64,000 bases of DNA from Pseudomicrostroma phylloplanum (Eukaryota; Basidiomycota; Exobasidiomycetes; Microstromatales), in contig BCHS01000005.1 in the NCBI GenBank assembly GCA_039545275.1, positions 806,001 through 870,000 on the forward strand, in the 5' to 3' direction. Below the pieces are notes generated by a model, which saw only the letters and a program-made list of their open reading frames with translations, did not search any database and was not told where the DNA came from. This document shows positions 55,590-64,000 of this stretch, piece by piece. Within the stretch, counting starts at the first letter, position 1. Each line of letters starts with the position of its first letter. The translations under genes and the position numbers were made by a program.

Positions 55590-57041
55590 ATGTCTACTGC
55601 AGCTACCATTGACAAGATCTCCTCGATCATCGACCAGAACAAGGATGCCCTCATCGCTCGTCTGGCCGAGGCCGTAGAGATCCCCTCGGTCTCCGGCTCG
55701 GCAAAGTACCGCCCCCAGGTGGTGGAGATGGCAAAGTGGATGGCCAAGTCCCTCGAGTCCATTGGCTGCGAGAACATCCAGTTCAAGGAGCTCGGAAACC
55801 AGAAGCTCGACGGACAGGACATCGGTCTGCCCCCCGTCGTCTTCGCCGACTACAAGTCGGGTGGGTCTGGCAAGAAGACGCTCCTCATCTACGGACACTA
55901 CGATGTGCAGCCCGCCAACAAGTCCGATGGATGGAACACTGAGCCCTTTAAGCTGGTGCACGACGAGAAGACCGGCCGCCTCTACGGCCGAGGAAGCACC
56001 GACGACAAGGGCCCCATCATCGGCTGGATCAACACCATCGAGGCCCATCGCCAGGCCGGCATTGAGCTCCCCGTCAACCTCAAGTTCTGCTTCGAGGGTA
56101 TGGAGGAGTCGGGCTCCGTCGGTCTGGATGGCCTGATCGAAAAGGAGATCAAGGACGGTTCCTTCTTCGACGGTGTGGACGCTGCCTGCATCTCTGACAA
56201 CTACTGGCTGGGCACAAAGAAGCCCTGCATCACCCACGGACTACGAGGTATCCAGTACTTCAAGCTGTCCATCTCTGGCCCTGGCGCTGATCTCCACTCT
56301 GGTCTGTTCGGTGGTGTGGTGCACGAGCCCATGTCTGACCTGTTCCAGATCATGTCCCGCCTGGTCACCCCTGCCGGAGAGATTCTCATCCCCGGTATCA
56401 GCGACCTGGTCAGGCCGCTGACCGACGAGGAGTTCAACCGCTACCAGGTCATGGACTTTACCGTCAAGGACATGGACGACGCTACTGGCTCTTCTACCAC
56501 CATTGCCGACGACAAGGAGAAGATTCTCATGGCTCGTATGCGCTACCCCTCCCTCTCGCTCCACGGTATCGAGGGTGCCTTCTCCGAGGCCGGTACCAAG
56601 ACGGTCATCCCCGCCAAGGTCATCGGCAAGTTCTCTCTGCGTCTGGTTCCTGACATGACTCCCGACAAGGTCGTCGAGCTAGTGGAGAAGTACGTGCAGA
56701 GCGAGTGGAAGAAGATTGGTTCCAAGAACACCCTCAAGCTGGATGCCGAGCCCGGAGGAAAGCCCTGGTTGGCCGACCCCAACCACTGGAACTACGAGGC
56801 GGCCATCCGCGCCACGGAGAAGATCTACGGCGTGAAGCCCGACCTGACCCGTGAAGGTGGTTCCATCCCCGTAGCACTCACCATTGCCGACATCCTTGGC
56901 AAGAACTTGCTCCTCCTCCCTCTGGGACGGGCCGACGATGGAGCTCACTCGACCAACGAGAAGATCGATATCCTCAACTACATCGAGGGTACCAAGCTCC
57001 TCGGCGCTTACCTCCACGAGGTCGCTGCTGCCACCTCGTAG
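55590..57041 (+). CDS. DUG1: Cys-Gly metallodipeptidase (DUG1/CNDP2 type, M20 family)
   Basis: A 483-residue single-exon enzyme. Metal-site motifs of the M20A family are in order: LLIYGHYDVQPA (His and Asp), YGRGSTDDKGPIIGW (bridging Asp), CFEGMEESGSVGLDGLI (Glu-Glu) and AACISDNYWL. The dimerisation lid lies at about 215-390. The C-terminal RADDGAHSTNEKIDI carries the last His ligand. It hydrolyses Cys-Gly, the last step of glutathione breakdown, in the cytosol. Length equals that of the yeast and human enzymes. Codon use is strongly biased, indicating good expression. Confidence 0.96.
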   Translation: MSTAATIDKISSIIDQNKDALIARLAEAVEIPSVSGSAKYRPQVVEMAKWMAKSLESIGCENIQFKELGNQKLDGQDIGLPPVVFADYKSGGSGKKTLLIYGHYDVQPANKSDGWNTEPFKLVHDEKTGRLYGRGSTDDKGPIIGWINTIEAHRQAGIELPVNLKFCFEGMEESGSVGLDGLIEKEIKDGSFFDGVDAACISDNYWLGTKKPCITHGLRGIQYFKLSISGPGADLHSGLFGGVVHEPMSDLFQIMSRLVTPAGEILIPGISDLVRPLTDEEFNRYQVMDFTVKDMDDATGSSTTIADDKEKILMARMRYPSLSLHGIEGAFSEAGTKTVIPAKVIGKFSLRLVPDMTPDKVVELVEKYVQSEWKKIGSKNTLKLDAEPGGKPWLADPNHWNYEAAIRATEKIYGVKPDLTREGGSIPVALTIADILGKNLLLLPLGRADDGAHSTNEKIDILNYIEGTKLLGAYLHEVAAATS

Positions 57042-58664
57042 AGCGAGCAGTGGTAGTAGAGTGTGAGAGGGCAATGGGGGGACAAGGGAGAAGAGCGAGT
57101 GGACGGACGTGTATTGCTTCCCGCCCTGTCGCCTTGTTCCTGTTTGCACCTGCTTTCTTGCCAGTATCGATCAGTTTTCGACGTCCCATCAATGACATCA
57201 GCACATAACGAAGATCAGTGGGCCAGTGTGAGAGTCTGAACAGTTTGCATTCGGAACGCGAGGGCGAGAGGGTCAGAGCAGAGATGATTATAAGTACAGG
57301 TTGCAGGCGCGGTACAAGTGGGAATGCTGTGTGCGTCCAAGGGAGAAGGCAGAGATGGTGTCAGCTTCCAGTAGCAGATTAATTGGGTGACTGCATCTCT
57401 GATCTGCCTGCCTGCGTCCCTGCTCCCTCCCATCTTGCCGGCCTCTTATTGCTCAGTGTCAGAAATTATGTGTTTGGCATAGGTATTGGTCGATCGCTCA
57501 TTCTTAACTTCGGATAGGGGCGACACTGATGTCTCATCGTTGCAACGTTTTGGCGAGGCCGCTGATTCCTCCGTACTTCCTCTTTTGAGCACGAAAAAGG
57601 TACTCACCTATGGAAGAAATGCTGCGCTAGCTTGGGTTCAAGAATGTCGGCTCGTCGCACTATCCACACTAGCCAGCGTCCCATTCCTAGCTCTCCCTCA
57701 AAGGAGAGTTACGGCCAGTCTCACGGGCAAGGCCCGCAAGGGACATCCAGCCAGATTAGGTTTTACCCCAATGGGATCCAGCACGATCGAGCCCATCAAC
57801 ACAGACCCTTTTAGGAAGTCTGATCGATGCCTCCGAAGAGGTGTGACTCTCGAAGACGGGAACGCGAAGCAGGCCACAGAGGAAGAGTGAGCCACACGGC
57901 CGGGAGGGGATCTCGAAAGAAGAAAGCACCAGGCGAGGAGTAGCAGGAAGTCCCTGAGATGAGGTAGAGGAGGAAGAAGAGGACTCGACGAACTCTCACC
58001 TTGCGGGAGTATTCAAGTCGAACCCTCCCACTTCCATCCCCACACACCGCCCCTGGACAACCTTCCTCAGCTTGGGCTCGTGTATCTTGAGTTCCCTTAG
58101 CTCCCACCGCGGGGGGTGCCGCCTCGAACTTAAGTGTCTGGACAAGGTGGAAGATGCGAGGAAGCAGTCTAGTCAGTCATCGTGTGCTTCGCCACAAGCT
58201 GTATCGCTGAACCACCTGACTACTCACCTCCTTGGATATTTTTGTTCAAAGGAAAAAAAGAGGAAGTCAAGAAGCGCAAATTCTCGCGTGTGATTATATT
58301 CCGGTGCGTCGCCTGGTCCTCGCCGAGGCGGCCTGGCGTGCGCGGCGTGGATCACGAGTGACTGCTGCCTTGGCTGGCCTGGCCTGGCCTGGCTTGGCCT
58401 CCGCGAGAGCATCCCACTGCAATCCGGACTTGACCCTGGCGGAGCGGAAGCGGAAGCGGAAGAGGCTGGAGCTCCTCCTCCGCCGCCATTTCCGAGCGGG
58501 AAGAGCCAAGGGGAGGCGTGTGTGGGGCAACAGCTACTCCGTAATTATCCGCAAGAACAGGAGCAACAAGAAGAAAGAGAAGCCAGGCAAGGACATCTTC
58601 CTCCTCTATCCTACTCCTACATCTCTCCTTTCTCCTCTTCCTCCTCCTGTCGCACGATCACAAG
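57042..58664. other. 1.6-kb intergenic region with possible spliced minus-strand transcript
   Basis: Between DUG1 and the thiolase gene. On the minus strand three strong donor sites occur, at about 58221 (GGAG|GTGAGTAG), 58005 (GCAAG|GTGAGAG) and 57607 (ATAG|GTGAGTACC), with pyrimidine-AG acceptors between them. One spliced reading begins MEVGGFDLNTPARDF but soon becomes unlike a normal protein. It may be a non-coding transcript or a small unrecognised gene. Near the thiolase start, CTGGC repeats (about 58376-58396) and GCGGAA repeats (about 58443-58461) occur. Confidence 0.3.
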
Positions 58665-60124
58665 ATGGCTTTCCGCTATACCGTCCCCAGACTGGCCAAG
58701 AATGCTGCGCTAGACGCAGTGCTCAAGAAGAGCCCCTCGGACGTCGTATTCACCACTGCCCTACGGACACCCATAGCTAGGATGAACAAGGTCAGTGCAG
58801 AGAAGTGAAGGAACAGACTGCATGACAGCTTGTCGTCTCTACACCTGAGCTCCACTGACCTCCCATCGCTCTCTCTCTTGTCACTCCCCTCCCTCCGCAG
58901 GGCTTCAAGCATGCCTACCCAGAAGAGCTGCTCGCCCACGTCTACCAGCGCACTCGCGAGCGTCTGGAAGCCCGCGGCGTCGACATCTCCATCATCGAGG
59001 ACATCTGTGCCGGTACGGTCCTCGCCGAGCTGGGTGGTGCCAAGTCCGGCCGTCTGGCCGCGCTGCATGCCGGTATGCCCATCACTTCTGCCTACCGCAC
59101 TACGAACCGGCAGTGTGCTTCTTCCGTGCAGTCCATCACGGACATCGGCTCTGCTATCCAGACGGGCGCGATCCGAGTGGGCATTGCGGCGGGATTCGAG
59201 AGCATGAGCAAAGACTGGGAGACCAAGGCGATCCCTGTGAAGCTCTCGCCCGCAATGGCCAAGTCACCCAGCAAGGACGCAAGGGACTGCCTGATGAGCA
59301 TGGGCATGACCTCTGAGAATGTAGCAGAGCGCTTCGGTGTTGGTCGTCAGCGTCAGGACGCCTTTGCGGCTCAGTCCCACGCTCGTGCCCATGCTGCGCA
59401 GGAGGACGGCAGGTTGGCTCAGGAGATTGAGCCCATCGAGGTGCGCTGGGTGGAGGAGGACGGGACAGAGACTACACGCCTGGTCTCCAAGGACGAGGGT
59501 ATCCGCCATGGCACCACGGCCGAGAAGCTCTCTCAGCTCAAGCCCGTCTTCAAGGCCGATGGATGCTCCACTGCTGGCAACTCCAGCCAGGTCTCGGACG
59601 GAGCTGTGGCCCTCACCATGGCCAGGAGGGACGTGGCCGAGGCGGCTGGCATGGAGATCCTGGGCAAGTGGGTCGCAACAAGCACAATGGGTGTCAAGCC
59701 AGACGAGATGGGAATCGGACCCGCCAGATCGACGCCTAAGCTGTTGACCAGGCTCGGACTGGACGTCAAGGACATTGACCTCTGGGAGATCAACGAAGGT
59801 GAGCAGAGCAGAAGGGCCGAAGAGGCGACGACAAGCGGAATCACCCTTCTTACCTTTCCTCCCTCTCTTCTCTCTTCCACCCCACCCCGCCAAACAGCCT
59901 TTGCCTCTCAAGCGCTCATGACCCTCGACGCGCTCAAGATCTCAGAGGAGAACGTCAATGTCAAGGGAGGCGCAATCGCCCTGGGCCACCCGCTCGGCGC
60001 ATCCGGCGGACGATTAACGACGAGTCTGCTCAGCGAGCTCCGTCGTACGGGGAAGCAGACGGGTGTGGTGAGCTTGTGCTGCGGGACTGGGTATGGTGTT
60101 AGTGCGTTGATCGTGGCGGAGTAG
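58665..60124 (+). CDS. POT1: 3-ketoacyl-CoA thiolase
   Basis: Three exons, 58665-58790, 58901-59798 and 59898-60124, give 416 residues. Catalytic elements: the nucleophile Cys in [28 protein letters not shown] (His), and [14 protein letters not shown] (second Cys). [15 protein letters not shown] sequence ([13 protein letters not shown]) is also present. Thiolases of this kind cleave 3-ketoacyl-CoA in beta-oxidation, in peroxisomes for POT1-type enzymes. The N-terminus, [20 protein letters not shown], has an RL pair but no canonical PTS2 nonapeptide, and the C-terminus ALIVAE is not a PTS1, so its location is unclear. PEX7, the PTS2 receptor, lies 30 kb away. The symbol reflects the peroxisomal type and is less sure than the enzyme class. 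Confidence 0.9.
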
Positions 60125-60515
60125 AAGCGCACGTTGATGGGGCGCTGTAGTGCATGCATGTGCGCATGGTTTGAATTTCACTCGTCACCGAAATCTTGAG
60201 CGCCTGAACATCTGTTCAGCACTGTGGACGAAGTGAGAGAGGCACACAGGCGAGCTAGGTGGACCGCGAGCTCGAAAGACAGGCCGGACAGCTGAGCCAA
60301 TTGAGGATGGACAAGTATGTAACTTGCGTTGCTTCGCTGAGAGCAAGTAGATGTGGCACGCAGGAATCCCTATGCGAAGCTGATAATGCTCCCACGCTCT
60401 TGGCAAATGCTCTCGTCTCGCGGGCGACTATCCTCATTCGTCTATTTTACTCGAAATTACCCTGCTTTCTCTCTCTGTCAGATTTCCCCCAGGAGATCTA
60501 TCCGCTTCAGCGCCT
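60125..60515. other. Intergenic between convergent thiolase and transporter genes
   Basis: 391 bp of 3' flanks. I see no gene. Confidence 0.5.
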
Positions 60516-62698
60516 TCATTGCTGACCACCTTGCGAGCCCTTGCTGCCTCCTCCCTCTGCAGAGTCATCTATCAGCTTGCCAGTCTTGACGTTCGAGCCC
60601 TCAGCCTGCTGTCCAGCATCTCCTCCAGCAGCAGCAGCCTGCTCCGCTCCGCTGCCGCCCTCCTGCTCGGATGCCCTCTTGCTCTTGCTCGCACTTTTGC
60701 TCTTGCTCTTTCCGCCGCTCCGCCTGCTCCTGCCTCGCGACCGCCTCTCTTCTCCATTGCCCGATGTTTCCTCCCCTCCTCCTCCTCCGCCTCCACCTCC
60801 ACCTCCGTCTCCCCTTGAGGAAGAGCCAGGAGCACCACTCCTGCTCCTTCCCCTGCTGCGTGCACGACTGCCGCTCCGGCCCGAGCGACTGCGCAAGTTG
60901 GGCCGTACGAACTTGGGCGGGCGGATGATGCCATTGAAGACGAGTGTGCCATACACCAGCAGGGCGAATCCGAGCATCTGCAGACTACCGCTGAGCGGGC
61001 GCAGAACCTCCCACCCGAGGAGCAAGCTGGCCACCCAGATTCCCAGAGTACGGCACGTATCGATTGTGCTGCGCGCCGTTGCGGAGATGGCGCGGGTGAC
61101 GGCCAGACCGCACCCGTTGAAGAGGGCGATGGACACGGCTGAGGCGGCGGCTGACCATAGGACGGGCTGCGAGGAGACCATCTGATTCCAGCCGGTGCGC
61201 ATGTCAAAGTAGCCTCCTTGGCCAGCGAGGGTGGACCCGTAGAAGAAGTGTAGGGTAGGCATGGCGACGAGAGTGGTGACAACACCGAAAAGTCCCTCGT
61301 AGCCTACTGCCATCAGCGGGTCGACGTCGTACTTAGACATGATCTGCAGGCGAGTGTGATCGCAAATGTGTCAGTGGGTTGACCAAGGAGGCTACGTTCG
61401 CTCGGAGCTCATGTGACTCACCTTCTCTTCGAGGACGAACTGACTGGCTGTAAACAGCTGAGCGAAGAGGATGAGGAACACTCCAAAGAGTGCCTCAATC
61501 GCCTCGGGAATCGGCTCATCGCCAGCACCTCCACCTTTGCCTCCATGGCCTCCACCAGTGCCATTCTTCTTGTGCTCTCCGAAGATGTCCGTCAGCCCGC
61601 CGTTGACGAATGGGCTGACCTCGCTGGACAGCGGCAGGTTGTACACGGCCGCTGCTGGGTGAGCTGCCGGTACGAAAGCAGATGGTAAGTTGGAGTTATT
61701 GAAGAGGTAGGAAGCTGCTGCTGGGGCAGCCTCCTTGAGAATGGTACCGGAGAGACCGACGATGCAGACTCCCAGCATAACAGTGACGAGACTATGAGCA
61801 AAGATGAGGATGGGCGAGGGGAGTGGGTCAGTACGGAAAGACAGACTTTGCGCGAGTCTCGAACTGACTCACCTGAGCCATTGGAAGAGATAGAGATGTC
61901 TCCTCAGGAAGATAACACTGAAGACACCGACCCAGAGGACCAGAGCGCCTCTTGTCATTCTGTGATGCGTAGACCGAGAAGTAGGCATCAGTAAAAGCAC
62001 TGGCTTGCCCCTCTAGGCTGGCCTCGTCTTGGGCTCAGTGGACTCACTGATAGATCGACACGGGCGTGAAGAGCAATCCGACGTTCATCAGGGTAGTCCC
62101 GCAGATGTCGCATGCTGCCGGCGCAAAGAAGAGCAGGGGAGCAGTCCCCTCCAGTGCCTCTCCTTCATCCTCCGTCGCGCCTCCTCCCCCTTCCACATCT
62201 TGCGATCCAGCAGTACCATTGCCATTCGACTCTCCCTGCTGGTTCCCATCTGCACCGTCTCCATTTGCGTTTTGCGAAACAGGCGCATACCCGCCATTGG
62301 CTGTCTTGCCCTGCCGTCGATTGCGGAACGCTCTGAAGTGCTTCATGATGAAGCTGTAGAAGCCGGGCAGGAGACAGAGACATTCGCCTAGGAACATCTG
62401 AGCTGTTTGCCAGACGGGCTGGCTGAACTCGACGTGGTCGGCTGGGTCTGGGGAATCGCAGTTCTCTACGCATTGCATGTCTTGCCTGCGAGGAGGGGAA
62501 GTAGCAGGAAGGGCGAGGGCAGAAAGTGGGAGCGGCTCTAGATCAGTGGCTTGTCCTCGGCCTCTGACAGGTACAGACGAGTTGCCAGCCTTCGTCCCAG
62601 AGGGCGATCCCTACTCACCACTTTGTGAACATGCTGTTGCTGATTCCCGTCAGGAGCATCCCCACGATCAAGAGCGGGATCGTCTTGTTGCCCACCAT
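60516..62698 (-). CDS. SLC35F6-like drug/metabolite-transporter-superfamily membrane protein
   Basis: Five exons, 62619-62698, 62048-62485, 61873-61959, 61422-61791 and 60516-61343, give 600 residues. It begins MVGNKTIPLLIVGMLLTGIS and has about ten membrane segments. Family-typical parts are ACDICGTTLMNVGLLFTPVS, VILMGVC-like VTVMLGVCIVGLSGTIL, LILFAQLFTASQFVLEEK joined to IMSKYDVDPLMAVGYEGLFG, and ISATARSTIDTCRTLGIW. Two soluble loops (Asn/Gly-rich near 100, His/Gly-rich near 330) are longer than in the animal protein. After the last helix a tail of about 125 residues is rich in Arg-Ser, Gly and Lys-Ser. The substrate is unknown; relatives sit in lysosomes/vacuoles or mitochondria. Confidence 0.88.
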
Positions 62699-63513
62699 GA
62701 TGGCAAGCTCTCTCGGCCTTCGGAAAGTCTAGCTGAAGTCCTGAAAGCGAGCCTCGATGAAGATACGGCCGGTAGTAAAAGCTTTGGCCGACGAAAAGCG
62801 AGAAGGTCAAAAGGGAGGGAGAACAGGGGTAGATGATGGTATGCTCTTGCTTATCGTCTCTTCATGCGGTCTTGCTGTAGTGGTCTGAACGGCTGTGAAG
62901 CCTATAAAGATGATGAAGATGGGGATATATGCAAAAGTCTCGTACAGCAGCAGAGCTCTTGAGCGGAGACACTTGAAGACGTAGACCAGTCGCTGGCCTG
63001 GCGGATACCTCGAATGAGTGCGCTTGACAAGACGAGCTCTGATAGTAGAAGCGGGACTTTCCTGCGAGTCCGCCGCAAGAAGACTTCCTTCCAGATGCAG
63101 ACAAAGCAATGGCAGGTTCCCAGAGCGAAATAAGAGGAGGTGCAGAGGAACGATAAGGATATCGAAAGGGGTCTAAAGGTAAAGTGAGGCCCCGTCAATC
63201 ATCGTTGTGCAGCCGCAAATCTGCTCCACGCCCGCACCCGCACCAGCGACCCTTTGCCCGCCGTCTTCGAAATGGCGGAGCGGAGGCGGCCGTCCACACG
63301 AGGCGGGCGCATCTTGCGCGCAACGCGGGCGATCGATGGGTGGGTGGTGGAGGCAGGGAAGGAGGGAAGAGCATACAGTCACTCGAAGGCTACCGACACG
63401 GCTCATTGGTGACACGATGTGAGACAAGAGATGCAAAAATGATAGTGATGGTGTATGACTGCTATCAGGCAGAGATACAAGCTTCCGCAGCGCCAGCTTC
63501 CTGCGCTTCCCTT
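62699..63513. other. Intergenic: transporter upstream region and 3' flank of the right-edge gene
   Basis: 815 bp. Several minus-strand frames of 80-115 codons overlap here, but none shows a domain or consistent splice sites. I see no gene. Confidence 0.45.
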
Positions 63514-64000
63514 TTACCACCCAAAGATGGCATCCCCAATCCTTCCCATGACACCACCCCCTGGCGTCGCAGGTCCCTGCGCTCCATTAGCCCCTGCCTT
63601 GACCGGTGTACCCGTGCCACTCGCAGCTCCACTTCCTGTCCCTCCAGCTCCAAAGATAGACCCAACCTTGCCAAAGGGAGATGAGCTGCCCGCAGCGCCA
63701 TTGGGGTTTCCCCTGGCTCGGAGAGCAGCAGCGGGAGAGTCGACGATGTTGATCGGCCTGCCAAAAGATGGGGTGGACTCCCGCGTCGGGCGGCTCAGAG
63801 CTGAGCTCGACGAGCCGGCACCATTGCCGACAGGCATGGCAGGAGCATTGCTCGGAGAGAGGCCCATGGAGGCAGACGAGGATGCGCCAGCGGCAGAGAG
63901 GAGCATGTTGGAGTTGATCCCGTTCAGGAGCACTTCGCGGTGCAGGCCTTCGTCTGCGAACCTCACTCCTACGTAGGCAACCCCGGCTACCAGCTCGCCT
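63514..64000 (-). CDS. C-terminal part of an unknown protein, cut by the right edge
   Basis: The minus-strand frame is open from the window edge to TAA at 63514 (about 162 codons). The first 40 residues look folded: GELVAGVAYVGVRFADEGLH and REVLLNGINSNMLLSA. The rest is a Ser/Gly/Ala/Pro-rich tail ending GRIGDAIFGW. I do not recognise the family. The start and any introns lie to the right of the window. Confidence 0.65.
   Translation of the reverse strand, partial: GELVAGVAYVGVRFADEGLHREVLLNGINSNMLLSAAGASSSASMGLSPSNAPAMPVGNGAGSSSSALSRPTRESTPSFGRPINIVDSPAAALRARGNPNGAAGSSSPFGKVGSIFGAGGTGSGAASGTGTPVKAGANGAQGPATPGGGVMGRIGDAIFGW

Noticed and set aside
58232..58780. 182-codon plus-strand frame overlapping the thiolase start
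   Set aside because: Out of frame with the thiolase, built from CTGGC and GCGGAA repeats, and without any domain.
1..64000. CRISPR arrays, bacterial operons, Shine-Dalgarno sites and riboswitches
   Set aside because: The window is eukaryotic nuclear DNA with spliceosomal introns; no regularly spaced identical repeats with unique spacers occur.

Overview
The window is nuclear DNA from a GC-rich fungus. Genes carry short introns (mostly 70-120 nt, GTGAGT donors and CAG acceptors), they sit on both strands without operons, and the gene set is typical of fungi: a PPR-like mitochondrial protein, MPS1, FCP1, RNR2, ABD1, PEX7, chitin deacetylase, a LysM protein, RVS161, ATP1 and DUG1. Intron density and protein style suggest a basidiomycete, most likely Ustilaginomycotina; that placement is inference. 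There is a 260-base run of N at 29263-29522 and a single N at 17355.

Layout. 1-14.2 kb: the 5' part of ribosomal protein uL14 (RPL23), a large PPR-like protein, the spindle-checkpoint kinase MPS1, the RNA polymerase II CTD phosphatase FCP1 and an F-box protein. 14.2-28.5 kb: a degenerate tRNA-like element, RNR2, an HNH-nuclease-like protein, a zinc alcohol dehydrogenase, a secreted LysM protein, the lysine methyltransferase EFM5, the mRNA cap methyltransferase ABD1 with a giant N-terminal extension, and the PTS2 receptor PEX7. 28.5-35.3 kb is an accessory island: a minisatellite with the assembly gap, followed by a tandem array of at least five full or broken copies of one gene family that resembles fungal PD-(D/E)XK nuclease-like proteins. 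36-50.3 kb: a GPI-anchored chitin deacetylase, an LEA2-like membrane protein, fructose-1,6-bisphosphatase, an unknown four-segment membrane protein, RVS161, VPS60, mitochondrial ribosomal protein bL21m and ATP1. 50.3-54.2 kb is a second gene-poor stretch with a degraded hypothetical gene and a decamer repeat. 54.2-64 kb: a PPIH-type cyclophilin, the DUG1 dipeptidase, a 3-ketoacyl-CoA thiolase, an SLC35F6-like transporter and the C-terminal part of an unknown protein running off the right edge.

Most genes are housekeeping. Eight pairs are divergently arranged over 380-670 bp and probably share promoters (for example bL21m/ATP1 and ABD1/PEX7). The most unusual part is the 29.8-35.2 kb family array. 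One copy keeps a PD...EAK catalytic signature but is truncated at both ends. One copy is intact but has lost that signature. One is complete apart from a single TAG. Two are fragments, and the boundaries between copies look like products of unequal recombination. Exon structures were deduced by eye from splice sites and protein conservation, including a 7-nt microexon in ATP1 and a 10-nt first exon in bL21m.
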